From Paenibacillus sp. J2TS4 (lineage in GTDB: Bacteria > Bacillota > Bacilli > Paenibacillales > NBRC-103111): a DNA stretch of 64,000 nucleotides. The DNA lies in assembly GCF_018403245.1 (NCBI RefSeq), contig NZ_BOSH01000003.1:248001-312000 (forward strand), read 5' to 3'. The position numbers and the translations under genes are program-made. A model generated the notes under the pieces. It made no database searches. It was given only the letters and a program-made list of their open reading frames with translations, and was not told the origin of the DNA. Of this stretch, positions 52,092 to 60,862 are shown in pieces; position 1 is the stretch's first letter; the number at the start of each line of letters is the position of its first letter.

Positions 52092-54089
52092 ATGCATTCT
52101 AAAAAACGCAACATAATGGCAATTTTCCTGACGGCTGCCATAACGCTGTCTGTTCTGCCGCCCGCCTTGGCTGCAGCGGAGCCGCCGTCGGATTTCAATG
52201 GGGCGGAGCTGGATCTGAACAAGGGGTTGGACTTCAAACTGAACGATATTATCAAATACATTCCAATCGCTCAAGGGTATCCCAAAGGGAAGGTTAGATG
52301 GGAACGTAAATTGAATGGCACGGTATCTGCCGGGCCCGTCATCGGGACGGGCGGGACGATTTACTTGGGAACGGAAAATAAAAAGCTGTATGCGATTGAG
52401 GCGGACGGAACGGTGAAGTGGGAAATCGGATTGAGCGATTCGCCGAACCGACTTGCCGTTGGGCCTGAAGAGATGATCTATGTGGCGGCTGACCCTAATA
52501 TAAGCAACGAGATTTATGCATTCGATGCAAGCGGGAATAAGCTGTGGGAATTCACCAGAGGAGGACCCGAGGTCAAAATATATTTTGACAGCCCTTATTC
52601 ATCTCCGGCTATCGATGCGAACGGGGTGGTCATCATCGGCGGTGCCAACGAAAGGAAGCTGTATGCGATTGAATCGGATGGGGTGAAAAAGTGGGAAATC
52701 GCTACCGGCGGGGTTCCCGGTTCTCCGGGAATCGGGAAAGACGGGACGGTCTATGTCGGAGACACCAACGGGGTTCTGTATGCCTTCACGCCTAAGGGTG
52801 CAAGAAAATGGACCTTTTCTGTGGACAGAACCATTTATGGCGCACCTGCGGTTGCGGCCGACGGTACGATTTATGCGACATCCTATCGCCATGGTCTATA
52901 CGCTTTAGCCCCAGATGGAAGCCTGAAATGGAGCTTCGAGGGCTACTCTTTCCCGCGCACCTCTCCAGCCGTCGGAGCAGACGGTGCCGTCTATATCGGG
53001 ACGGCAGCGGAGCTTCTTGCCTTCAATCCGGACGGAACGGTCAAATGGAGGCTGAATACCGGAGATACTGTACGTACGAACCCGCTAATCGGAGCCGATG
53101 GCACCATCTATGCCGGAACCGATAAAGCGCTGTACGCGGTAGGTGCTGATGGGAACGTAAAATGGGAATTCGCTGCGTCCGGAATCGGTAGAACCAACCA
53201 CGTAATCGGAACCGATGGCACTGTCTATGCTGCCTCTTATTCCTCCTTGCACGCGCTCGGCACCGTCGCCGCAAGCAGCATCAGCTTGAACAAAAGTATG
53301 CTGAATCTTCAAGAGGGGAGCGGCGATAAGGTGACGGCAACGGTGAATCCCGAGGAAGCAACAAATAAACGGGTGAAATGGGAGAGCAGCGACAATTCGG
53401 TTGCGGCGGTGGACAGTATGGGGAACGTTATCGGGGTCGCACCGGGTACGGCAAAAATTACCGCGATTGCCGAAGACGGAGGATTCATCGCCGAATGCGT
53501 CGTCACGGTTACTCCAGCCCCAAGGCCGGCACCGTTGCCAACTCCCGTACCGGCACTGCCCTTCTCCGATATTGAGGAGCATTGGGCGCAGGCCAACATC
53601 GTCAAAGCTGCCGGACTATATATCGCGAACGGTTATCCGGACGGGACGTTCCGGCCGGATGGCGACATTACCCGCGCTGAATTTTGCGTCCTGCTGATGA
53701 ACGGGATGAAGCCGGAAGCGGAAGGAGCGGGGCTTACTTTTGCCGATCGGAACCATATTGGAGAATGGGCGGTAAAGGCGGTCTCGCAGGCCGTTCAGCT
53801 TGGAATTGTCAACGGCTATCCGGATGGCACGTTCCAGCCTGATGCGAATATTACACACGCAGAAATGATCGCTATGGTCGTCAGAGCATCCGGCCAGGCT
53901 GCTGAGGAACAGGAGCAAACCGGCTTTGCCGACGATGCCGACATCCCTGCCTGGGCGAAAGCCGCCGCCGCTCTTGCGAGGCAATCCGGCATCGCCGATT
54001 TCATGCGTAACAACCGTATGGAGCCGAATGCCAAGTCAACCAGAGCGGAAGCGGTGACGGCGATCTTGAACATGCTGGACAAGAAATGA
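52092..54089 (+). CDS. Surface-attached PQQ-type beta-propeller protein with Big2 and SLH domains
   Basis: 665 residues. ATG 52092 follows AAGGAGGG. Signal peptide 1-31 (PPALAAAE); seven or so PQQ-like propeller blades (about 65-390), each with a D-G-T-x-Y-x-G-T..L-Y-A-x-x-x-D-G-x-x-K-W motif (YLGTENKKLYAIEADGTVKW); a Big2 Ig-like domain (about 400-475, AVDSMGNVIGVAPGTAKITA); proline linker; three SLH domains (about 493-660) with NGYPDGTFRPDGDITRAEF and NGYPDGTFQPDANITHAEM. SLH domains bind pyruvylated cell-wall polymers, so it sits on the cell surface. The propeller probably serves binding rather than catalysis. Confidence 0.88.
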   Translation: MHSKKRNIMAIFLTAAITLSVLPPALAAAEPPSDFNGAELDLNKGLDFKLNDIIKYIPIAQGYPKGKVRWERKLNGTVSAGPVIGTGGTIYLGTENKKLYAIEADGTVKWEIGLSDSPNRLAVGPEEMIYVAADPNISNEIYAFDASGNKLWEFTRGGPEVKIYFDSPYSSPAIDANGVVIIGGANERKLYAIESDGVKKWEIATGGVPGSPGIGKDGTVYVGDTNGVLYAFTPKGARKWTFSVDRTIYGAPAVAADGTIYATSYRHGLYALAPDGSLKWSFEGYSFPRTSPAVGADGAVYIGTAAELLAFNPDGTVKWRLNTGDTVRTNPLIGADGTIYAGTDKALYAVGADGNVKWEFAASGIGRTNHVIGTDGTVYAASYSSLHALGTVAASSISLNKSMLNLQEGSGDKVTATVNPEEATNKRVKWESSDNSVAAVDSMGNVIGVAPGTAKITAIAEDGGFIAECVVTVTPAPRPAPLPTPVPALPFSDIEEHWAQANIVKAAGLYIANGYPDGTFRPDGDITRAEFCVLLMNGMKPEAEGAGLTFADRNHIGEWAVKAVSQAVQLGIVNGYPDGTFQPDANITHAEMIAMVVRASGQAAEEQEQTGFADDADIPAWAKAAAALARQSGIADFMRNNRMEPNAKSTRAEAVTAILNMLDKK

Positions 54090-54091
54090 GG

Positions 54092-54125
54092 TGAAACGCT
54101 TTTGAAGCGCTCCCTTCACTAGAAT
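54092..54125 (+). promoter_or_regulatory. SARP-type heptamer direct repeats and -10 before the stalk-domain gene
   Basis: TGAAACG (54092-54098) and TGAAGCG (54103-54109), period 11 bp, then TAGAAT (54120-54125). Spacing to the -10 is identical to that of the copy at 52036-52069, and the bases around it are also similar (CCCTYC..ARAATGRATC). Confidence 0.65.
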
Positions 54126-54169
54126 GGATCTATGAAGTTGTACATTCTATTGTGGAAGGGTGGATACAT

Positions 54170-54943
54170 TTGAAGAAGAACGTTAGGAAGTTAAAAATGA
54201 TGAAGATCGCGCTTCTGGCCGCTGTTATTATTGCGAGCTCGTTCGGATCCGCATATGCGGCGGTTAACCTGGAACCGATCAACGCTTTTTTTAACCGGGG
54301 CGTGTCATTTGTACTGAAAGGGGAGCTATGGCAGCCCAGGAACGAGGAAGGACAGCCGTTGACGGCGATTTATTATAACGGAAACAACTATTTGCCGGTT
54401 CGCGCCATAGCGGAAGCGTTGAAAATAGCGGTCGATTACGATGGCGATACTCAGACGATTTACATTGGAGAAAAGCTCGGGGCAAAGCTGCCGATTTTTG
54501 CGGCTCCGATGGAGATTGACAACATCTACGTGACGCGCTCCAAGGATCGGAAGGAAACGTTGGTCAAAGAGAAGCAGTACTCTGAAGTGTTGAAGATCGA
54601 CCAATATGGGGACATTTATTTTACACTCGACCGCAAATACAAACGGCTCGTCTTAAATGCGGCTGTCATAAGCCCGGGTGAAGAAAAGGTGGAATTTTCC
54701 CTTTATAATGCGGGGGATATGGTTGGCAACACAGCCGACACTGTTCTCGAAAAGCATGTCATCAGCCCGGAAGACGATGTGGAGCAGCTGATCTTTAATG
54801 TAGAAGGTTTGGAAAAAATCAAAATCCATGTGCAAAGCCCCAATTTAAACCCTTATATCTATGCCAGGATTGTCGATACTTCCTATTTTGACAACGAAGC
54901 TTCCGCCGCCAATGACAGCTCTACGGATACCATCATCAAATAA
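54170..54943 (+). CDS. Exported protein with a copper-amine-oxidase-like stalk domain
   Basis: 257 residues. TTG start at 54170 with GGAAGGGTGG 7 bases upstream; the GTG at 54152 overlaps that site. Signal peptide about 1-30 (FGSAYAA). A stalk domain (about 30-105: YYNGNNYLPVRAIAEALKI, VDYDGDTQTIYIG) follows, the repeat seen in many Paenibacillus wall proteins and named for copper amine oxidase N-termini; it has no enzymatic role. The C-terminal half (about 120-250: DIYFTLDRKYKRLVLNAAVI) resembles a carbohydrate-binding NPCBM-type beta-sandwich. Predicted to be co-regulated with the propeller/SLH gene. Confidence 0.78.
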   Translation: MKKNVRKLKMMKIALLAAVIIASSFGSAYAAVNLEPINAFFNRGVSFVLKGELWQPRNEEGQPLTAIYYNGNNYLPVRAIAEALKIAVDYDGDTQTIYIGEKLGAKLPIFAAPMEIDNIYVTRSKDRKETLVKEKQYSEVLKIDQYGDIYFTLDRKYKRLVLNAAVISPGEEKVEFSLYNAGDMVGNTADTVLEKHVISPEDDVEQLIFNVEGLEKIKIHVQSPNLNPYIYARIVDTSYFDNEASAANDSSTDTIIK

Positions 54944-55162
54944 GGAACGTTTTCTAACATTCTTGATCGAGGCTGTCCTGTGAGGAATGAGCGAGGGTTA
55001 GTGGGAACGTGACCGCTAACCTTCTTTTTGCTGAATTATTAACAAGGCCCTGCACGTAATATACCCGGATCCACAAGCCAGATTAAAGGAACAGATCTTC
55101 TGCAATTTGCAGGACGCCGAAGGAATATGATGGTTCCATACGGCGTCCCAAGCTGTTGTAAA

Positions 55163-56365
55163 TTATTCAGACAAGCTTTCTCCTAACGGCTTTTCCTTCC
55201 ACATCACTGTAATACCGAGGCCAATGACCAAAATGACGGCAGCGGAAAGATAAGGATAATGGATATTTAGGTCAAATAACACTCCACTCATCGCTGGACC
55301 GGCGATATTCCCTAAGCTCGTATACGTTGAGTTCATTCCGGCCACAAATCCTTGTTCTTTGCCGGCAGTCTTGGATAAAAATGTCGTCAACGCCGGACGA
55401 AGCAAGTCAAACGCAAGGAAGATAAAGCAGGTTACCGCCAGAACTGCCAAAAAGCTGGAGATCACGGTAGACGCCACCGCCAATATGGCGCTTGTAATTA
55501 AACATAATTGGATCAATTTCTTTTCACCCAAAACATCAACCATTCTTCCAAACATAAAGATTTGTACCACAACGCCGAAGATGGAGCTGATCGTAATAAT
55601 GACTGCAATGTCTTTGGGCGTGAAGCCGAATTTATGATCGGAAAATAGGCTAAAAACCGTTTCGTAGGCTGATAAACCGAAAGCGAGTACGAATACAATG
55701 ATAAATGCAATAAGGTAACGCGGGTTGAGCGATCTTCTTAAATCTTTTATAAAGCTTGTACGCTTGGTAAGGGCGGAAATTTCTGCAAGCTGCTCCTTGG
55801 TTAGCGGCTCTTTTAAAATAAATATAGATGAAATGCAGGCTACAAAGGCAATGGCGGCCGCAAAGAAGAAGGGCACGCGTATGCCATACTCAGCGAGAAA
55901 TCCGCCGATTCCAGGTCCTATAATAAAGCCGGTGCTGATCGCGGCAGAAATATAGCCCATCGCTTTGGGCCGCTCCTGGATGGATGTAATATCCGCAACA
56001 TATGCAGTAACAGCCGGCATTATGAAGGCGGCGCTAATTCCCCCCAGAACCCTGGATAGATAAAGCATCGAAACATTCGTTCCCAACCCAAAAATAAGTT
56101 CCGAGAGGCCAAAAAGGACCAGCCCTAAGGTGATCATTTTCTTTCTGCCGTATAGGTCCACCCAACGTCCCGCGAACGGCGACATCAACAGTTGTGCCAC
56201 CGCAAATACGGCAACAAGATAGCCCATCGTCTTTCCCGGTAAATGCATAATATTCATAAAAGACGGCATGACCGGGATGACGAGGCCAATCCCTAGAAAG
56301 GCAATGAATATATTGCTTAGAAGAATGATTAGTACCGCTTTTTGTTCTTTTATTGTTTTTTTCAT
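55163..56365 (-). CDS. MFS multidrug efflux transporter (DHA1, Bmr/NorA type)
   Basis: 400 residues, 12 membrane segments. Motif A GRWVDLYGRKKMI (loop 2-3), and motif C GFIIGPGIGGFLAE in helix 5, the antiporter signature of drug/H+ exchangers. It lies 27 bases after a tetR gene on the same strand, typical of a drug-induced efflux operon. Substrate unknown. Confidence 0.9.
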   Translation of the reverse strand: MKKTIKEQKAVLIILLSNIFIAFLGIGLVIPVMPSFMNIMHLPGKTMGYLVAVFAVAQLLMSPFAGRWVDLYGRKKMITLGLVLFGLSELIFGLGTNVSMLYLSRVLGGISAAFIMPAVTAYVADITSIQERPKAMGYISAAISTGFIIGPGIGGFLAEYGIRVPFFFAAAIAFVACISSIFILKEPLTKEQLAEISALTKRTSFIKDLRRSLNPRYLIAFIIVFVLAFGLSAYETVFSLFSDHKFGFTPKDIAVIITISSIFGVVVQIFMFGRMVDVLGEKKLIQLCLITSAILAVASTVISSFLAVLAVTCFIFLAFDLLRPALTTFLSKTAGKEQGFVAGMNSTYTSLGNIAGPAMSGVLFDLNIHYPYLSAAVILVIGLGITVMWKEKPLGESLSE

Positions 56366-56392
56366 GTGTCAACACTTTCTCTCTCTATAAGA

Positions 56393-56977
56393 TCATGGGT
56401 CTGAAATCCCTCTCCAGAATACGGCCCAAGAGGCTTCCAATTTATCCTTCAGCCGTCTTTCATCATTGCCGCCGTATACAAGCTCCAGCATGATGGAATC
56501 GACTACTCCCAAGAAGGCGAGGGTCGGTATTTTGGCTGCATCTCCGAAGATGGCTTTAGCATCGATCCAATCCTGAAATTGGCTTTCCAATTCCTCCTGC
56601 ACCTTCTCTTCGATCTCGATGACTTCCTTTTCGATGGCGTTGACAAGGTGGGCCGGCGGAAAAAAGGACATACGCAGCCAAAACTTTAACTGCTCATTTT
56701 TTTGAAAAAGATCGATGATCAATTGTAAAAATCCGTATAAATCTTTTTCGGGATTTCGCGAATCAAGTGTACTGAAATATTGAAGTTTTGAAGATAGCTC
56801 GGTCTCTTTCGCATCACGTAACACTTGCAGAAAGAGATCATCCTTCCCTTTAAAATGGGCGTAAATAGATTGCTTTTTCATGCCGACCTCTTCAGCGATT
56901 TGGGCAAGAGAAGCTCCTTCATAACCATGGATTGTAAAATACTTTAAAGCAGCGTCCTTAATATCATTGCTTTTCAT
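56393..56977 (-). CDS. TetR-family repressor of the efflux gene
   Basis: 194 residues, AGGTGATATT before ATG. Helix-turn-helix: DAALKYFTIHGYEGASLAQI and VGMKKQSIYAHFKGKDDLFL, QacR/AcrR-like; the ligand domain is of normal size. First gene of an operon with the MFS transporter. ACGAACGTTCGT lies just before its start, suggesting autorepression. Confidence 0.88.
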   Translation of the reverse strand: MKSNDIKDAALKYFTIHGYEGASLAQIAEEVGMKKQSIYAHFKGKDDLFLQVLRDAKETELSSKLQYFSTLDSRNPEKDLYGFLQLIIDLFQKNEQLKFWLRMSFFPPAHLVNAIEKEVIEIEEKVQEELESQFQDWIDAKAIFGDAAKIPTLAFLGVVDSIMLELVYGGNDERRLKDKLEASWAVFWRGISDP

Positions 56978-56995
56978 AATATCACCTCAACTTTA

Positions 56996-57007
56996 ACGAA
57001 CGTTCGT
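56996..57007. promoter_or_regulatory. Palindromic operator of the tetR-MFS operon
   Basis: ACGAACGTTCGT is a perfect 12-bp palindrome about 19 bases upstream of the tetR start, within TTAACGAACGTTCGTCAG. This type of site (GAACGTTC core) is common for QacR/AcrR-like TetR proteins. Confidence 0.65.
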
Positions 57008-57053
57008 CAGCTATCATAGCAAAATAAAAAAAGATAAGCAAGCCGAAAATCAT

Positions 57054-57089
57054 GAGATCCGGGCCCTGCTTCCCATGCTGCAAAACTAG
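57054..57089 (+). pseudogene. 3' tail of a second PIG-L deacetylase gene copy
   Basis: GAG ATC..AAC TAG reads EIRALLPMLQN-stop, identical to the last 11 residues of the intact PIG-L gene ending at 60482. The similarity continues about 70 bases downstream at the DNA level (TCGGTTCAAGCTGCTGGAGC against TCGGTTTAAACTGCTCGAAG). It shows a duplicated block. Confidence 0.75.
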
Positions 57090-57144
57090 CGAGGCCATCG
57101 GTTCAAGCTGCTGGAGCCCGGTGATTGACCGAGCTCTCTTGGCG

Positions 57145-58047
57145 TTATGACGTGTATTGTTGCCTGTGGCTTCCTTCTTCTATGAATAAATCGACAAAGT
57201 TTTGTGCAACTTTGGATAAGCAATGATTCTTCAGCCATATTAATCCGACTGGGGCAGACATCTCGGCAGAACCGGATATTTTGTGAGCATGGATAGAATA
57301 CCCTTTATGCCGTTTGAGCATCGTTTCTGGAACGATCGACCCGCAAAAGCCAGATGAAATTAAATCCATCAAAAGCGTAATGTCGGAACATTCGCCTACA
57401 ATGTTGGGATGCAGATGGAAACGGGAAAATGCCTCCGAAATCAAATAATGCACTCCTAATCCCTGAGTACTCGGCAAAATGAGCGGATGGTCTTGAATGT
57501 CCGCAAGAGACACTTCATGGCCGAACAGTTTCTGTTTATTGGAGGTAACCAAGTATAAAGGTTCGGTATAAAGGTGAAGAACTGTAAAATCATCCAACTC
57601 AAGCGGCAATCGAATGATCGCCAGCTCGATTGTCCGGTCTTTCACTAATTTACAAAGATGAGCGGACTCATTTTGCTGAATTTTATACGTCACCTTAGGG
57701 TATTGTTTCTGAAATCGATGAAGAATTTCGGGCAACTCGGCCACCGAAAATGTATTAACGCCTATCGATAATCTGCCGTTCACTCCATTTCCAACTTCCT
57801 TAACTTCCATTTTGGCTTCTTCCATTAACTGATTCATTTGCAAAGCATATTTATACAAGGCTTTTCCTGCTTCCGTTACTTCTAAATGTTTTCCGCTTCT
57901 CTCCACTAATTTGGAGCCGAGCTCCTCTTCCATTGCTTTTAATTGTTGACTTAATGGCGGTTGGGAGAGATGGAGTCTTTTGGCAGCAGCTGAAATTTTC
58001 CTTTCCTCCACAATCGCGATAAAATATCGCAGTTGTCTGATATCCAT
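57145..58047 (-). CDS. LysR-family transcriptional regulator
   Basis: 300 residues from ATG 58047 (AAAAGGAGTG upstream). N-terminal winged helix MDIRQLRYFIAIVEERKISA, LHLSQPPLSQQLKAMEEELG; C-terminal inducer-binding fold (about 90-295: LSIGVNTFSVAELPEILHRF). Such regulators control divergent genes with a small-molecule co-inducer. The divergent side now holds only a 38-codon ORF, then the isomerase. A decayed copy of this gene stands at 60530-60700. Confidence 0.88.
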   Translation of the reverse strand: MDIRQLRYFIAIVEERKISAAAKRLHLSQPPLSQQLKAMEEELGSKLVERSGKHLEVTEAGKALYKYALQMNQLMEEAKMEVKEVGNGVNGRLSIGVNTFSVAELPEILHRFQKQYPKVTYKIQQNESAHLCKLVKDRTIELAIIRLPLELDDFTVLHLYTEPLYLVTSNKQKLFGHEVSLADIQDHPLILPSTQGLGVHYLISEAFSRFHLHPNIVGECSDITLLMDLISSGFCGSIVPETMLKRHKGYSIHAHKISGSAEMSAPVGLIWLKNHCLSKVAQNFVDLFIEEGSHRQQYTS

Positions 58048-58169
58048 CGTCGGGAGCACTCCTTTTTCACTATATCAAAAAATTAAGTGAAATTTATTTT
58101 TTTAATATTTTCCATATAGTTATTCCCATGTTAGCATAATTGTACAAGGGGAAAAAGGAATGGGGGATC

Positions 58170-58286
58170 ATGGAGATATCGTCACAGATGCCGCCAATCC
58201 CTGCTGTAACGGTAAGAGGAAAATATGGTTTGAACAAGAGTTGGGTTTTAGCTGCCCACTGCGCAAGCTCTCGTTGTATCCGCTAA
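58170..58286 (+). CDS. Possible 38-residue ORF, divergent from lysR; may be a truncated transporter start
   Basis: ATG 58170 follows GGAATGGGGGATC. The frame reads MEISSQMPPIPAVTVRGKYG, then LNKSWVLAAHCASSRCIR and stops. The basic stretch followed by the beginning of a hydrophobic segment could be the first residues of a membrane transporter that was deleted. I know no homologue. Confidence 0.3.
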   Translation: MEISSQMPPIPAVTVRGKYGLNKSWVLAAHCASSRCIR

Positions 58287-58383
58287 TGTAAAAATAATAT
58301 TATCCAAGGAATCATGCTTGGCTCTGTCAAAGAATAAGTAATCAGGAACACCAATAATTGTAAAAAAAGGTGGTGGGTGAGTC

Positions 58384-59421
58384 GTGAAGCTTGGGATCGA
58401 TATGCATCATGGATTTTTGCAGGAGGAATTGCCTGTGGAGAAAGCATTGGAGAAGGCAAAGGAATCAGGCTTCGATGGCGTTTATTACAAGCTGCCGATA
58501 TGCGTCTCCATGCAGCTCGATCGAAACGAATTAAAAGCAGCGGTCGATTGTGCACGGGATCTGGGCCTTTACATGGATTTCGGAATCGGGCGCGTCAATC
58601 CTTTCAACACGAGTGAAGCACCGGAAGCGTGGGCCATTGGCGGCGGAGACTACAAGCGTGCCGTTGAAAAGATGCTGGAGGCTGCCGCATTCATGGGCTC
58701 AAAGGAACTGATCGGGGTGACGGCCGGCTGGAAAGGACATCATACAGGCTATCATGTGTACGATCGTTTTCGGACAGACGTGACCTGGGAGGAGCAATTG
58801 CGGGCTACGGCCAACTTCCTGAAGTCTCTGGCACCAGCCCTCAGAGATACGGGAACGCGCATAAATATTGAAACGCATGAGGAGATAACGTCATTTGAAA
58901 TTCTACGTCTGATAGAAGAGGTTGGGGATGATGTGCTAGGCGTGGCGTTCGATACGGCGAATGTAGTTTCCCGCGCGGAAGACCCTGTAAGCGTCGCCCG
59001 TCGGACGGCTCCTTATGTGCACCAGATGCATGCCAAGGACTGCATGTTGTATTTCTCAGAGACGGGGCTGGTTCGTCAGGTGAAGCCTGCGGGCGAGGGA
59101 TTTATAGATTTCCGCGAAATTTTCTCGATCCTTGCCCCTCATCAGCCGGATCTGCATGTTCAAATTGAAGATCACAAAGGTCTGATGGATTTAGATCTGT
59201 ACGTAAAGGAATGGAGAGATAGCCATCCCGACCTGACTGTCGAAGAGATGGCCCAATTGATGAAATACGCTTGGCAATGCCAGCAGCGAATCGCGTCAGG
59301 ACAATTGCCCGATCCGCAGGAATACGAGCTTCCTCCTTATGCAGCGCAGCGCGATCAGCGCCTGCGGCAAGCGACAACTCATTTGGCCGGCGTGCTCAGG
59401 GATTTGGGATTGAGGGCATGA
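58384..59421 (+). CDS. Sugar phosphate isomerase/epimerase family protein (TIM barrel)
   Basis: 345 residues, GTG start, GGTGGTGGG upstream. Xylose-isomerase-like TIM barrel (AP_endonuc_2 fold): MKLGIDMHHGFLQEE, YKLPICVSMQLDRNELKAAV, RINIETHEEITSFE (Glu ligand), GVAFDTANVVSRAEDP (Asp), VHQMHAKDCML (His), VQIEDHKG. The metal-ligand set of sugar epimerases is present. It probably isomerises a keto or amino sugar derivative; the PIG-L deacetylase gene 250 bases on may act on the same compound. Confidence 0.82.
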   Translation: MKLGIDMHHGFLQEELPVEKALEKAKESGFDGVYYKLPICVSMQLDRNELKAAVDCARDLGLYMDFGIGRVNPFNTSEAPEAWAIGGGDYKRAVEKMLEAAAFMGSKELIGVTAGWKGHHTGYHVYDRFRTDVTWEEQLRATANFLKSLAPALRDTGTRINIETHEEITSFEILRLIEEVGDDVLGVAFDTANVVSRAEDPVSVARRTAPYVHQMHAKDCMLYFSETGLVRQVKPAGEGFIDFREIFSILAPHQPDLHVQIEDHKGLMDLDLYVKEWRDSHPDLTVEEMAQLMKYAWQCQQRIASGQLPDPQEYELPPYAAQRDQRLRQATTHLAGVLRDLGLRA

Positions 59422-59669
59422 AGAGAAGCTAAAGACGCCTGCGCAGTCGGATTCGAGGGCAATGATGATGTCATCAATAAAAATGGAGAAGCGGTTTGCG
59501 AAGGAGATTCCTGATAAGCAATGAATGATTGCCGGAAGTCGTTATTTATGGAAGAAGTCTCCGGCCACTGGAGCGAGTGTATACATCCGCAGTTGGCATA
59601 TAGCAACGCTTTAAAACGCTTCATGTGTAATTGCAATAATCTCATAATGAACGATGGAGGAGGTTTCAT

Positions 59670-60482
59670 ATGACAAACATACTGAACATATTAGTCATTG
59701 CTGCTCACCCGGATGAGCCTGAGGAATATGCCGGCGGTACGGCCGCCTTATTTGCCGAGCTTGGACACCGGGTAAAGTTTTTGACGCTGACGAACGGCGA
59801 TATCGGCCACTATGATTACAAAGGTCCTGAACTTGCGAAACGCAGACACCAAGAAGCGCTTGCAGCCGCCGAGCGGCTTGGCGTTCAAGAGTATACCATC
59901 TGGGATATTTCGGATGGCTGGCTTGTGCCCAGCCCCGAGAATCGGGATAAAGTGATCGAGCATATCCGCGAATGGGGGACGGACATCGTCATTACCTTCC
60001 ACGGGAATGGCGGCGGTCATTTCGACAATCGCAATGCCGGAAGAATCGTGCGCGAAGCCGCAGATTATGTAGCTAGCGGAGCTTCATCTTTCGGAAAGCA
60101 GCCGCTGTTTCTGCTGATGCCGGACTTCTCGGCCCGCAGTATCTACAAGGCGGATATTGCCATCGACATTGCTTCAGTGCTGGAAAAGAAGCTGCTGGGT
60201 TGCGACGCCCATGCATCGCAGTTTTATGAGCTGGCTCCATGGCAGCAAAGAATGGATCATCTTGTGCCGGAAGGCTGGGAGCTGAGAAGAGCGTTTATTC
60301 TCAAATACTGGGGACAATTCTTCAATGTGTCCGAAGAGATGATTCCGGCATTGGAACGCTGGTACGGCAAGGACAAGAGCGCCGGCATTCAGTATGCGGA
60401 ACCGTTCGAAATTGCAGACTATAACCTTCGCCAATGGAGCGAGGACGAGATCCGGGCGCTGCTTCCCATGCTGCAAAACTAA
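59670..60482 (+). CDS. PIG-L family deacetylase
   Basis: 270 residues, ATGGAGGAGG before ATG. Zinc motif AAHPDEPEEYAGGTAA (A-H-P-D-D/E type; His about 12, Asp about 14) and the third ligand in HGNGGGHFDNRNAGRIV. NGDIGHYDYKGPELAKRRHQE is the usual lid region. The family removes acetyl groups from N-acetylglucosaminyl compounds (bacillithiol synthesis BshB, or glycan breakdown). Its sugar-isomerase neighbour favours catabolism. The last 11 codons are duplicated at 57054. Confidence 0.87.
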   Translation: MTNILNILVIAAHPDEPEEYAGGTAALFAELGHRVKFLTLTNGDIGHYDYKGPELAKRRHQEALAAAERLGVQEYTIWDISDGWLVPSPENRDKVIEHIREWGTDIVITFHGNGGGHFDNRNAGRIVREAADYVASGASSFGKQPLFLLMPDFSARSIYKADIAIDIASVLEKKLLGCDAHASQFYELAPWQQRMDHLVPEGWELRRAFILKYWGQFFNVSEEMIPALERWYGKDKSAGIQYAEPFEIADYNLRQWSEDEIRALLPMLQN

Positions 60483-60529
60483 TAGAGCAATCGGTTTAAA
60501 CTGCTCGAAGCCCGGTGATTGGACCGGGC

Positions 60530-60700
60530 TCTCTTAGCATTATGGCGTATGTTGTTGCAATTGGGACAGAGATCTCGGCAGAACCCGATCTATTGTGAGC
60601 ATGTATAGCATGCCCGTTATGCCGTGCTGAATTTTATAAGCCACCTTAGGCAAAGGGATACAAGGCTTTTCCTGCTTTCGTCACTTCTAAAATATTAACG
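60530..60700 (-). pseudogene. Decayed copy of the LysR gene
   Basis: Three blocks match the intact lysR in order and strand, with deletions between: GACAGAGATCTCGGCAGAAC.. (about 60570-60630, like 57252-57317), GAATTTTATAAGCCACCTTA (about 60629-60648, like 57679-57698), and ACAAGGCTTTTCCTGCTTTC (about 60660-60690, like 57856-57890). Sequence between 60740 and 60850 (..TGTTAGCATATTTGTA) also resembles the lysR promoter region near 58130. Non-functional. Confidence 0.7.
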
Positions 60701-60862
60701 ATCAAATTATTGGAAATAGTAAGTACATAAATGGCCTAACGTCCATCAAAAGCCCTTCTCTATATATGTAAAACCTAAGTAAATCTTATTTTATATATAT
60801 TTTTCGTTTGGTTAATTTCGTGTTAGCATATTTGTAAAAAGAAATAGATGCAGGAGGGTTAA

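Noticed and set aside
54092..54105. TGAAACGCTTTTGA as a cre site
   Set aside because: One base short of the cre spacing around the central CG, and its counterpart at 52036 fits even less; the 11-bp direct repeat explains both better.
58060..58300. Macro-domain-like reading (GDHGDIVTDAANPCCNG) in the lysR upstream region
   Set aside because: The resemblance is limited to a few residues and breaks at once; another frame with a better ribosome site covers the same bases.
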